Assembly (NCBI RefSeq): GCF_900115295.1
Contig: NZ_FOVZ01000004.1
Location: 372,001-436,000, forward strand
DNA: 64,000 nucleotides
Source: Sphingomonas sp. OK281
GTDB taxonomy: Bacteria > Pseudomonadota > Alphaproteobacteria > Sphingomonadales > Sphingomonadaceae
Direction: 5' to 3'
The translations under genes and the position numbers were made by a program. This document shows positions 9,202 through 17,791 of this stretch, piece by piece (positions within the stretch are counted from its first letter, which is position 1; each line of letters begins with the position of its first letter). The notes beneath the pieces were generated by a model. It was not told the origin of the DNA and did no database searches. It worked only from the letters and a program-made list of their open reading frames with translations.

Positions 9202-9622
9202 CGCAACATCTCCAGTATAGCGGTCCCCGGAATGCTGTGGGAAAGCATGACGACCTAGCGCGAACGCGGTCGGGCAATCAATTGATAGATTTCGGGATTG
9301 TGCAAAGCGGTATTCGTGGAATACCACAGGCGCGTGGTCTGTGTGCATGCATATCCGGGTGCGAGCCGGAGGCATGGGCACCGCCGAGTGCGGTTGACGA
9401 CGACGTGTCGTCGTGATCGTGTGTAGCAACGAATGGGGGCGCAACTAGGTGGCTGAGGTTGGTTCCGCGTCGGCCAGTGCTGCGCCCGGTCGGTTCCATG
9501 TGAATCCCGGTAGAGACGACGGCATCAACGCCGCGGGCCGACCTGCCGACAGACCTGGCCGGGCTCCCACAAATCTTGCCAATGAATTGCGCAACAAGCC
9601 AATTACCGTTAGCGCCACCCCG
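9202..9622. promoter_or_regulatory. Divergent promoter region between phosphatase and pssD
   Basis: About 420 bases separate the divergent genes. It is less GC-rich than its surroundings in parts (9280-9330). It contains a perfect 7+3+7 inverted repeat GGTATTC-GTG-GAATACC at 9309-9325 that looks like an operator for a dimeric regulator. Exact promoters were not identified. Confidence 0.4.
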
Positions 9623-10069
9623 ATGCGGATCCTGCTCGTCGCCTCAGCCGGAGGGCATTGGATCGAACTGCACCGACTGCGTGCGGCGTTCGTTGGCGCC
9701 GATTGTCAGTTCGTCAGCACCTCGAAGGGCATGACCCCGCCGCTCGGCGACCGCGAGGTGCTTGAAATCACAGACACCGCGCGGGATTCGGTATTGGCGA
9801 TGGCGCCAACGCTCGCCGGCCTGGTGCGTATCGTCCGGGCATTCGATCCGCACCTCGTGGTATCGACCGGTGCCGCGCCCGGAGCCTTGGCGCTGCTTGT
9901 TGGCAAGATGTTCGGCGCACGCACGATCTGGATCGACAGCATCGCCAACAGCGAGACGCTGTCGCTCTCAGGTCGACTGGTGCGGCCGGTCGCAGACCTC
10001 CGGATCACCCAATGGAAGCATTTGGCAGACAGAAATGCGTCGTTGCGGTTTTTCGGACAGATCTTGTGA
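9623..10069 (+). CDS. pssD: Glycosyltransferase membrane-anchor subunit, PssD/Alg14-like
   Basis: A 148-residue protein of the Alg14 family, the half of a two-part glycosyltransferase that recruits the catalytic half to the membrane. The start MRILLVASAGGHWIELHRL carries the diagnostic SAGGH motif, followed by FVSTSKGM and VVSTGAAPGALALLVGKMFGARTIWIDS. The frame is open further upstream to 9449, but the Alg14 fold begins at the ATG at 9623. Its stop overlaps the GTG of pssE (GTGA), so the two are translationally coupled. In Rhizobium, PssD/PssE add glucuronic acid to the lipid-linked repeat unit; the sugar here is not known. Confidence 0.88.
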   Translation: MRILLVASAGGHWIELHRLRAAFVGADCQFVSTSKGMTPPLGDREVLEITDTARDSVLAMAPTLAGLVRIVRAFDPHLVVSTGAAPGALALLVGKMFGARTIWIDSIANSETLSLSGRLVRPVADLRITQWKHLADRNASLRFFGQIL

Positions 10070-10608
10070 TCCTGTTGTCCGTCGGCACGCAACTGCCGTT
10101 CGACCGCCTGATCCGCGCCGTAGATTTCTGGGCGACAGAGAATGGTCGCGACGACGTGATCGCGCAGGTCGGCCCAACACGGTACCGTCCGGCGGCGATG
10201 AGAAGCTTTTCCCACATCCCGTATGACGCGTTCCGGCAACTACAGAAGGATTGCGCGGTGATGGTTTGCCATGCCGGCATGGGATCGATCATCACGGCGA
10301 TGGAATTCGGCAAGCCGATCATCGTCATGCCGCGCAACCATCAGCTTGGCGAACACCGCAACGGGCACCAGTTCGCGACGCTCAGGCAGTTCGGCGATCG
10401 CCCCGGAATCTATCCGGCCGAAACAGAAGTCGATCTTTTCCGCCTGCTCGATCGCGTCGACGAACTGACCGCGTATCCGACGCTGAATGAAAAGGCCCCG
10501 GCTGCTTTTGTCGATCGGCTGGCCGCGTTCGTGCACAAGCCCCCAAAACCATCGCTGCTCAAAAGGATACGCGGCCGTCTTGCCGGCGTCCCCCGCGATA
10601 TCGCCTGA
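10066..10608 (+). CDS. pssE: Glycosyltransferase catalytic subunit, PssE/Alg13-like
   Basis: Catalytic partner of PssD (180 residues, GT28 C-terminal fold). It starts at a GTG overlapping the pssD stop: ILLSVGTQLPFDRLIRAVDFWA. The nucleotide-sugar binding half follows with VMVCHAGMGSIITAMEFGKPIIVMPR and LGEHRNGHQ, the usual HAG.G and PR...GEH..HQ signatures. Frames beginning at 10012 add residues that belong to the end of pssD in another frame and are not needed. The enzyme probably adds an early sugar of the exopolysaccharide repeat unit on the cytoplasmic face of the membrane. Confidence 0.9.
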   Translation: MILLSVGTQLPFDRLIRAVDFWATENGRDDVIAQVGPTRYRPAAMRSFSHIPYDAFRQLQKDCAVMVCHAGMGSIITAMEFGKPIIVMPRNHQLGEHRNGHQFATLRQFGDRPGIYPAETEVDLFRLLDRVDELTAYPTLNEKAPAAFVDRLAAFVHKPPKPSLLKRIRGRLAGVPRDIA

Positions 10609-10705
10609 TGCCTAGATGTCACACGATACCGCGATGCAACAAATCACCTTGATGCTTCATTAGCGACGTGTTAGCCAAGAATCGACTGTGTAAATGGGGG
10701 TTTGC

Positions 10706-11281
10706 GTGAAAAATAGAGCGGCTTATACAGTGCTAGCCGCCATGGTGCTTGCCGGTTGTTCGAAGTCCGGACCGCCGCCAATATCAAGCGGTGAACGCTA
10801 TGTTGAAGGCGTCGCAAGCGCAGATGTCTACAAACTTGGCGCCGGGGACAAGATTCGCGTCATCGTCTACAACGAACCACAGCTTAGCGGCGACTTCTCC
10901 GTCAGCAGCGACGGCGAGATTTCGTTTCCGCTCATCGGCAACGTCCAGGTCGGCGGCAAGCCGATCGAACGGGTTACCGAGGAAGTCCAGGCGCGCCTTT
11001 CCGATGGCTATCTTCGCGATCCCCGCGTGAACATGGAAGTGGCGACCTATCGCCCCTTCTTCATTCTCGGCGAAGTCCGCTCGCCCGGCCAATACCCGTA
11101 TCTGAGCGGCCTGACCGCGTTGAACGCGATCGCGACGGCACAGGGCTATACGCCGCGTGCCCGCAAATCGACGGTTCGTATCCGTCGGTTCGGCGATCAG
11201 TACGAACAGGAATACGTCCTGACGCCCAATCTACGGATTTACCCCGGTGACACGATCCGCCTGACGGAGCGATTTTTCTGA
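10706..11281 (+). CDS. Small OPX polysaccharide export lipoprotein, set B
   Basis: Outer-membrane or periplasmic export protein of 191 residues. The GTG at 10706 (preceded by GGGGG) gives MKNRAAYTVLAAMVLAGC with the lipidated Cys at 18; an in-frame ATG at 10694 would add four residues. The Poly_export domain (YKLGAGDKIRVIVYNEPQLSG, then GEISFPLIGNVQVGG) and one SLBB repeat (FFILGEVRSPGQYPYLSG) are present, and the protein ends soon after, so there is no C-terminal outer-membrane helix. The next gene encodes a beta-barrel, which may supply the missing pore. Confidence 0.92.
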   Translation: MKNRAAYTVLAAMVLAGCSKSGPPPISSGERYVEGVASADVYKLGAGDKIRVIVYNEPQLSGDFSVSSDGEISFPLIGNVQVGGKPIERVTEEVQARLSDGYLRDPRVNMEVATYRPFFILGEVRSPGQYPYLSGLTALNAIATAQGYTPRARKSTVRIRRFGDQYEQEYVLTPNLRIYPGDTIRLTERFF

Positions 11282-11361
11282 TATCGAGTCCGATCCGGGC
11301 GAACCGGACGACACGCTATCGCTTGTTCTGGACAGGCCGGACTAGGGACGCTGACGAAACG

Positions 11362-12714
11362 ATGGGGGCACGCAGCATTACGCCGGCATGGTCCTTGTCG
11401 CGCCAGCGGGCGGCCGCGCTGTGGTTGAGTCGCGCGGTGTTCGCCGTAGCGGGGCTGGCGCCGAACCTTGCGGCCGGACAGACGAGCAGCCTGTTATTGC
11501 CACCCGCGACCACAAGTGGCGACGATTACGACCGGGGCCACAATGTCAGCGTGACCGAGCGTGGCCGCCCCGAATACGACGCGATCGGCGTTCGCTTGGG
11601 CAGCTTCGTGGTCAACCCGCAGTTGACGAGTTCGATCGGCTACAGCGACAACGTATTCAACGATAACACGAACAAGAAATCCGACGTCTATACATCGTTC
11701 GAGCCTTATCTGAACGTCGCGTCCGACTGGTCGGTTCACCAGTTGCGCCTTACCGGCGCCGCCGACATCCGCCGGTTTGCAAAACAGACGCTTCGCAATC
11801 AGGATGCATGGAACGTCCAGGGCAGCGGGCGTATCGACGTGACACGTGACCTGACCGTTCGTCTCGATGCGCAGGCCGACCGAACATATGAATCCCCCTT
11901 CTCCGCCGATGTCGTCGCCAATCTGACCGAGCCGTCGCGCTACCTGCGGACGTTCGTCGGCACTCGTACAGTCTACGACTCGGGCCGCTCGCGCGTCATC
12001 GGCACCGTCGATCGTACGTCGTATGAATTCAGTTCGGTGCGGTTTGCCGATAACGTGATCCGTGACCAGCGCTACCGCGACCGCGTCACGTACAGCGGCA
12101 CCGGAACCTACGAACTCGGCTTCAGTCCCAGCTTGTCATTTTACGCCCGGCTGGAAGCGGATCGAAACAATTATGGATTGGCGACGGCGTTCGGCGCACC
12201 CAATCGTGACTCGAACGGCTATCGTGGTATCGTCGGATCGAATTTCGACATTGCCGGCGTAGCACGCGGGACCGTCGGCATCGGCTATAGCTACCGTAAG
12301 TTCGACGCCAGCCAGACCTACCGCAACGCGAGCGGCATGTCGGTAGAGGCACGCGCAGACTGGTTTCCCAGCGAACTTACCACAGTAGGGATATTGTTGC
12401 AGAGACGCCTGATCGACGTCGACCTGTCCAATGCGGGCACGTCCTGGGATAATCGGGTCCGCGTTACGCTGGATCATGAATTGCTCTATAACCTGATCGT
12501 GACGATCGGTGCTGAAATCAGCAAGCGCCAGTATCCCGAACGCTCCTCTTCGACCGATGTATACCGCGCGGAAGTCGGCAGTCGATATCAGGTCACGCGG
12601 TGGCTCGGCCTCGACGCGAACATCGGCTATGGTTCGAATAAACCGAGCGGTACCGGCCTGGGCAATCCTTTTGACGAGTTGCGTGCACGGTTCTCGATCC
12701 GTATCAGACGATGA
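11362..12714 (+). CDS. Outer-membrane beta-barrel protein of the exopolysaccharide export set B
   Basis: About 450 residues with an N-terminal signal (LWLSRAVFAVAGLAPNLAAG, cleavage near AAG). The rest is long alternating amphipathic strands with Tyr/Arg/Asp-rich turns, e.g. SSIGYSDNVFNDNTNKKSDVYTS in pieces, GTVGIGYSYRKF, YRAEVGSRYQVTRWLGLDA, ending in RARFSIRIRR. It matches the outer-membrane beta-barrel (BBP2-like) proteins found in sphingomonad and myxobacterial polysaccharide loci. Placed between a short OPX and a Wzc, it is a good candidate for the outer-membrane exit channel. The start at 11362 (ATG) is preferred over the TTG at 11323. Confidence 0.82.
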   Translation: MGARSITPAWSLSRQRAAALWLSRAVFAVAGLAPNLAAGQTSSLLLPPATTSGDDYDRGHNVSVTERGRPEYDAIGVRLGSFVVNPQLTSSIGYSDNVFNDNTNKKSDVYTSFEPYLNVASDWSVHQLRLTGAADIRRFAKQTLRNQDAWNVQGSGRIDVTRDLTVRLDAQADRTYESPFSADVVANLTEPSRYLRTFVGTRTVYDSGRSRVIGTVDRTSYEFSSVRFADNVIRDQRYRDRVTYSGTGTYELGFSPSLSFYARLEADRNNYGLATAFGAPNRDSNGYRGIVGSNFDIAGVARGTVGIGYSYRKFDASQTYRNASGMSVEARADWFPSELTTVGILLQRRLIDVDLSNAGTSWDNRVRVTLDHELLYNLIVTIGAEISKRQYPERSSSTDVYRAEVGSRYQVTRWLGLDANIGYGSNKPSGTGLGNPFDELRARFSIRIRR

Positions 12715-12778
12715 GGACAAAGCATGCTTCATTTTGAGAACAACGGCCTGTTCGCCAGATACTTAGGAAAATTCTGAC

Positions 12779-14899
12779 ATGAAGGTCGTGACCGCCGCTG
12801 AGTCCGAAACCCGGTTAAGCGATGTGATCCGTACGGTGCGCGACGTCGTGCGCCGGCGCATCCTGATCCTCCTTGCCATTACCGCCGTAGTTGCCGCGAT
12901 CGGGATCATTCTCACGCTGCGGATTACACCGGTCTATCAGGGCGTGACGCGCATCCAGATCGATCCGAGCCGCAATCCGCTGGCGCGTACTGCCAGCGAA
13001 GCTCAGGCGCAGCTCGCGAGCGAAGCAATCGAAACCGAGGTGTCGGTCATCCGCTCGCTCGACCTCGCTCGGATCGTCGTGAAGCGACTGAACCTGCTGA
13101 ACGATCCCGAGTTTGGTGGTGGACCGACGCCGGAAGGTCAACCGGCGCTGTCACCGACGGCAAAGCTCGACGTCGTGGCGCGTTCGCTTAACAGCCATCT
13201 CGACGTGGCACGCGATCGACTGACATACATCATGGCGATCCGGTTCAATTCCGAGTCGCCGGAAAAAGCCGCCAAGATCGCCAACGCGTTCGCAACCGCC
13301 TATCTCGATACAAAGGTCGGCAACAAGATTGGTACCGCTGAACGCCAGACACGCTGGTATCAGAAGCGCATGGACGAACTTGCGGCCGAAATCCGCGTCG
13401 CCGACGAGCGGGTCGCGCAGTATCAGGCGCAAGCCGGTATCGTGCGCGGCGCGTCGAACCAGACGGGGACTATCGTGGACCAGCAGGTCGCGCCGCTGTC
13501 GCTCCAGCTGGCATCGGCGGAATCCTTCGCGGCCGAAGCTCGCTCGAAGGAACAGTCGGCCCGGCAGCAGGTACGTCGCGGCGCGTTGGACTCGATTTCC
13601 GACGTCCGGCAATCGGTAACCATCCAGGATCTTCGCAGCAAGCTTGCCTCCCTGTCGCAGACACTGGAGGATGTTCGGGGACGCTACGGCGAACGGCATC
13701 CCGATTTCATCAAGGTCCGCGATCAGGTTGCGGGAATCAATGCCGAGTTGAACAAGGAAATGGGCCGTGTCGTACGGTCGCTCAACGCCGATGCGGGGGC
13801 TGCCGATGCGCGCGCAGCCAGCCTGCGTCAGTCGATGACGCAGCTCGAGCAGAAACAGGCCGGCAACGCTCGTGCCTCGGTCATCGCCGCCAGCCTTCAG
13901 CGTGACGCCGACGGCAAGCATGACGCGTACGAAAAGATGTCGCAGATGGCGCTCGAATCGCGTCAGGCCGCGCAGAACTCGATCGCTCAGGCGCAGATCA
14001 TCGACAATGCGGAGCCGCCGCAGTCGCCGAGCTGGCCAAACCGGCCGTTGCTGTTCCTGCTGTCACTGATCGCCGGGTTCGGTGTCGGCATCGCCGTCAT
14101 CGTGACGCAGGAAATGATGGTGACAGGCCTGCGAAGCATCGACGAAGTCGAAAGCGAACTGGGCGTGCCGCTGATCGCGGCGATCCCCAACATTCGTCAG
14201 GATCGCCCTGCCGACATCGTGATCGACAAGCCGACTTCGCAATATTCCGAGGCACTTCGCAACGCCCGAGCGTCTTTGCTCGGTGTTCGCGGCCAAGCGC
14301 GTCCGAAGATCATCGCCGTGACCTCGGCGCTTCCTGGCGAAGGGAAAACTACGACCGCGCTGGCCCTTGCCCGCGTGATGGCGATGAACGGCGACAAGAC
14401 GATTATCGTCGATGCAGACGTTCGCCGCGCGCAGTTGCGCATGATCACTACCACCAGGTCGGACGGTGTCGGCTTGGTCGAACTGCTACATGGCGACGTG
14501 ACGCTCGAAGAGGCCATCGAGCCGAGCGGCCTGCAGGGGCTTGACCAGATCATCATCCACAAGCCCTATTTCTCGTCCGAGAACCTGTTCGGCAACGATC
14601 TCATGCCGAAGATCCTCGAAGATCTCTCGAGCCGCTACGATACGATCATCCTCGATCTGCCACCGCTCGTAGGTTTGGCAGACGGGCGCTTCCTGGCGGC
14701 GCTGGCGGATGCGGTCACGCTGGTCATCCGGTGGAACAAGACGCCGAAGCATGCGGTCACGTCTGCGACCCAGTGGCTGAAGTCGGATGGTGCGAATCTG
14801 GTCGGCTCGATGTTCACGATGGTCGACACGAGCTCGCAGGCTGTCGGTTCGTATTACTATTATTCGAAGCAATATTCGGAATACTACCAGGAAGCATGA
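12779..14899 (+). CDS. Polysaccharide co-polymerase / BY-type tyrosine autokinase (Wzc-like), set B
   Basis: A 706-residue second Wzc. Membrane helix 1 lies at about 28-48; a periplasmic coiled-coil region follows; membrane helix 2 (LLFLLSLIAGFGVGIAVIV) comes after PPQSPSWPNRP. The kinase has Walker A ALPGEGKTTTAL (about 517-528), A' TIIVDADVRRAQ (about 540-551) and Walker B TIILDLPPLVG. It ends in a dense Tyr tail (YYYYSKQYSEYYQEA). It shares the domain plan of the protein at 1895-4138 but differs throughout in sequence, so the locus probably serves two polymers or two length classes. It follows the beta-barrel gene by 64 bases. Confidence 0.95.
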   Translation: MKVVTAAESETRLSDVIRTVRDVVRRRILILLAITAVVAAIGIILTLRITPVYQGVTRIQIDPSRNPLARTASEAQAQLASEAIETEVSVIRSLDLARIVVKRLNLLNDPEFGGGPTPEGQPALSPTAKLDVVARSLNSHLDVARDRLTYIMAIRFNSESPEKAAKIANAFATAYLDTKVGNKIGTAERQTRWYQKRMDELAAEIRVADERVAQYQAQAGIVRGASNQTGTIVDQQVAPLSLQLASAESFAAEARSKEQSARQQVRRGALDSISDVRQSVTIQDLRSKLASLSQTLEDVRGRYGERHPDFIKVRDQVAGINAELNKEMGRVVRSLNADAGAADARAASLRQSMTQLEQKQAGNARASVIAASLQRDADGKHDAYEKMSQMALESRQAAQNSIAQAQIIDNAEPPQSPSWPNRPLLFLLSLIAGFGVGIAVIVTQEMMVTGLRSIDEVESELGVPLIAAIPNIRQDRPADIVIDKPTSQYSEALRNARASLLGVRGQARPKIIAVTSALPGEGKTTTALALARVMAMNGDKTIIVDADVRRAQLRMITTTRSDGVGLVELLHGDVTLEEAIEPSGLQGLDQIIIHKPYFSSENLFGNDLMPKILEDLSSRYDTIILDLPPLVGLADGRFLAALADAVTLVIRWNKTPKHAVTSATQWLKSDGANLVGSMFTMVDTSSQAVGSYYYYSKQYSEYYQEA

Positions 14900-15336
14900 T
14901 CGCGACTGGACTGCTGGTGGGCGGGCAAAAGTTGGCCCACCAGCACCGTAAGCTCAATGCCGATCAGCGGACTGGATCGGTCCGACCTGTTCACGTGACG
15001 CAGGCCGAAGGCTCTGCTGGCCTCTTGCCACCAGAATTTCCCGCAGTTTGCCTCGTGGCATCGACGACCTACAAGATCGTGCACAACGGTGCGCACGTCA
15101 CCCCGACACCCGCCGCCCAAGCGATACCTGCCGGTCGGCGCGGGCGGCTACGGCGACGCCCCGCAACGAAATTACGCGCTATACCACTCGAGCCCATGCC
15201 ACTGACGCTTGGCAGCCACGCGGACGCGAATCATACTCCAAGCCGATAGCGATCGGCTCGGTACGTTCGAAAAATCAGCCCAAGATGCTCGTCGCGCTGT
15301 CCTGACGAAGGACAACGTAAAGAGGCGCTCTCTACG
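14900..15336. other. Convergent intergenic region with hairpins
   Basis: About 440 bases between the convergent Wzc B and GH74-like genes; no supported gene. A perfect ten-base stem GCTGGTGGGC / GCCCACCAGC lies at 14913-14943, fourteen bases after the Wzc stop. It has no T-run and may be a factor-assisted terminator or mRNA 3' stabiliser. A second small hairpin (GTCCT-GACGA-AGGAC, 15299-15313) lies downstream of the minus-strand operon. Confidence 0.5.
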
Positions 15337-17754
15337 TCAGCGGACCAGCGAGCACTGCTTCTCCGCCAACGGCCGATACGCCGCTGGCGTGCACGGTGCA
15401 GGTTCGCCCCAGATCCAACTCGATCCGACATAGCCCAGGTACACGCGACCGAACACGTCGGGATCGGCGCCGATGGCGCTGACCTGGTCCAGCGTACCGA
15501 CCGGGAAGTCGACCAGCTGCTGCCAGCTCGCCGCGTCGTTGGTCGAACGCCAGATGCCGTATTCGCCTGCGACGCGGCCCGACACGAACAGCGTCGGATA
15601 GGTCTTTCCCTTTGCCGCCTTGCCGAACGCTATGTCGTCGACGCGCGTGACCGCGGGAACGACCTGCCACGTCGTGCCGCCGTCGATGCTGCGGCGCAGG
15701 CCCGTATCGCTCGTATGTTCGAACCCTGAGGTGAAGAACAGATGTCCAGGGTTCCCCGGCACGGACCGGAGCTTCGCCGCCAGTTCGCTCGATGGCGCGA
15801 TCTCGCCGTCGAATACCCGGTCCCACGCGGCGCCGCGGTCCTGCGTCCGCCACAGCCCTTGCAGGCCGGCATTCGCACCGCCGCCGCTGTGATACAGATA
15901 GAAGGTCCCAGGCATCGACTTGTCCGCGGTCAGCGTCTTGCGCTGCATCCACTGCGCCTGGAACGATCCCGGCGTATCGCCGACCGCGCCGGGGAGCCGC
16001 ACCGGAGTCCAGATTCGACCGCCATCGACGGTGTAGAAGGGCTGCCGGTTGAAGGCCGGGGCCCAGACGATGTTCTGTGCATCGTCCGATGCGACCGCGA
16101 TCGTCCCAAACGACATCCGCCAAGGGTCCTCGTCCTTCGTACCGGGCGGTGTCGGCAAGGTCGGGAACTTGTTCCACTTCCGACCGCCATCGGTGCTGGT
16201 GCCCGCCATCACGGCGTTGCCGTCCTCCGAACAGCAGCCCATCCGCGCATCGGAGGCGTTGCTGACGACGAAGCCTGGCTTCGCCGGGGTCCAGTCGAGT
16301 TGGGGCACGGTCATCAACGCGCGTTCGCCGGGTGCGAACGTCGTCGAATAGGCGTTCAGATCATCCTTCACGTGGATGCCGAAATCCCAGCCGGCGAAGA
16401 TCGGCGATCCGCCGGGCGGCTGGATCACGTCGTTGGCGACCAGTTCCTCGATCCCGCGGGTCTGGCTGACCCAATCGAGCGCTCCGGATCCCGGCGGCAC
16501 GTCGGCATAGAAGACGCCCATGCCAGCCGCGACCCACAGACGGTTCGGTACGACCGGATCGAACATCAGATCCGCAGTGGTGAAGAATGGCGCGTTGGCG
16601 ACTCGCAGCCAAGGGGGGTCCCCCGCCCCGGCCTTGGCACTGTGCGAAACGCTGTTCCAGGTCTCTCCGCCGTCGCTGCTCGCATAGCCCTGCCCGCCAC
16701 GATCGACGACGACGATCTGGTCCGCGCGCGGATTGGCGACGACGGCGGCATATTCGCGCACCGTCAGGCCGAGATCCGCGGTCAGATCGCGCCAGCGTCC
16801 CTCGCGGTACGACCAGATCGACTTGGTAAGGTCGTCCACGCCGAAGAACGTGCCGCGACGATCGAACGTGCCGCGCTGAAGCGTCAGCGGCTGTATCCCG
16901 GGCGCTGGCAACGGCCTGAAGGTCGCGCCGCGATCGGTCGACACGAACATGCCGCTCCCCGACGCCAGCGCGAACAGACGCCCGGTCGGCTTGCCACCGG
17001 CAGGACGCTCGAACCAGATCATCGTGCCGGGCGCCTGCACGCCGGCGTCGGGCTTTAGATCCTTGCTGACCGGGACGGAGCCGATATGCGCCCAGTTCGT
17101 CCCGCCATCGGTGGACCGCCACAACCCGGTGCCAGGCGTGCCGAGCAACACGACATCGGGATTGGTCGGATCGACCGCCATGAACGGCCCGTGCAGCCGG
17201 TATTCGCTGTTCGCGTCCCAGGCGAGCGGAAAGGGATTGCCGGCGTGCGGCTGCGTCCAGTGCTTGCCCGCGTCGTCCGAGCGATACACGCGCCCCTGCA
17301 ACGCCATGTACAACCGTTGCGCACGCGATGGCGCGACGACGATCTCGTAGGCCCCCGCGGCCGCACCGTTCTGCGTACGGATCGTATCGGGCATCGACGC
17401 CGCGGTGACGAGTTGCGCCCAGCGATTGGCACCCGCATCCCAGATATAAGCGCCGTACACGTCGGTACGTGCGACGAAGGTCTTGCCAGTGTCGTCGCTC
17501 GACAGTCCTGAAATCATCCCCCCGCCGCCGATCGCGACGTGCTTCCATTGATACGCTTCCGCCGCGACTGGACCGCCAGCTTTGGACAAGGCGGGCGGCG
17601 CCGCATGCGCCTCATGATCGCCACCGAACCAGAATGCCGCGAGCCCGGCAGCGAGCGCGAGCAGCATCACGGCGCCCAGGACCCAAGGCCAGCGCCGACG
17701 ACGGGGCTTGGCGAAATCTTCATAGCGGACGGTACGGCGTACATGTGGTTCCAT
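15337..17754 (-). CDS. Membrane-anchored GH74-like (xyloglucanase-type) Asp-box beta-propeller protein
   Basis: An 805-residue protein: an Arg-rich cytoplasmic start, one membrane helix (about 22-43), then a large extracytoplasmic domain beginning IGGGGMISGLS. It has about nine Asp-box turns (YRSDDAGKHW, WRSTDGGTNW, YASSDGGETW, GTSTDGGRKW, WRTQDRGAAW, RRSIDGGTTW and others), as in sialidases and GH74 glucanases. The GH74 landmarks ARTDVYGAYIWD (D98) and GWDFGIHVKDDL (D457) align with the two catalytic Asp regions of that family. The start at 17754 has AGGGAG four bases upstream; the ATG at 17799 overlaps the WecG stop but lacks a good site. As last gene of the exopolysaccharide operon it may trim or edit the polymer. 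Confidence 0.75.
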   Translation of the reverse strand: MEPHVRRTVRYEDFAKPRRRRWPWVLGAVMLLALAAGLAAFWFGGDHEAHAAPPALSKAGGPVAAEAYQWKHVAIGGGGMISGLSSDDTGKTFVARTDVYGAYIWDAGANRWAQLVTAASMPDTIRTQNGAAAGAYEIVVAPSRAQRLYMALQGRVYRSDDAGKHWTQPHAGNPFPLAWDANSEYRLHGPFMAVDPTNPDVVLLGTPGTGLWRSTDGGTNWAHIGSVPVSKDLKPDAGVQAPGTMIWFERPAGGKPTGRLFALASGSGMFVSTDRGATFRPLPAPGIQPLTLQRGTFDRRGTFFGVDDLTKSIWSYREGRWRDLTADLGLTVREYAAVVANPRADQIVVVDRGGQGYASSDGGETWNSVSHSAKAGAGDPPWLRVANAPFFTTADLMFDPVVPNRLWVAAGMGVFYADVPPGSGALDWVSQTRGIEELVANDVIQPPGGSPIFAGWDFGIHVKDDLNAYSTTFAPGERALMTVPQLDWTPAKPGFVVSNASDARMGCCSEDGNAVMAGTSTDGGRKWNKFPTLPTPPGTKDEDPWRMSFGTIAVASDDAQNIVWAPAFNRQPFYTVDGGRIWTPVRLPGAVGDTPGSFQAQWMQRKTLTADKSMPGTFYLYHSGGGANAGLQGLWRTQDRGAAWDRVFDGEIAPSSELAAKLRSVPGNPGHLFFTSGFEHTSDTGLRRSIDGGTTWQVVPAVTRVDDIAFGKAAKGKTYPTLFVSGRVAGEYGIWRSTNDAASWQQLVDFPVGTLDQVSAIGADPDVFGRVYLGYVGSSWIWGEPAPCTPAAYRPLAEKQCSLVR

Positions 17755-17791
17755 CGAACTCCCTGCCGATCCCGACCCCGCCCCACGGCGG

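Noticed and set aside
9202..9444. N-terminal extension of the metallophosphoesterase
   Set aside because: Arg/His/Thr-rich and without family resemblance; would remove the divergent promoter. It cannot be fully excluded because the TTG start is uncommon.
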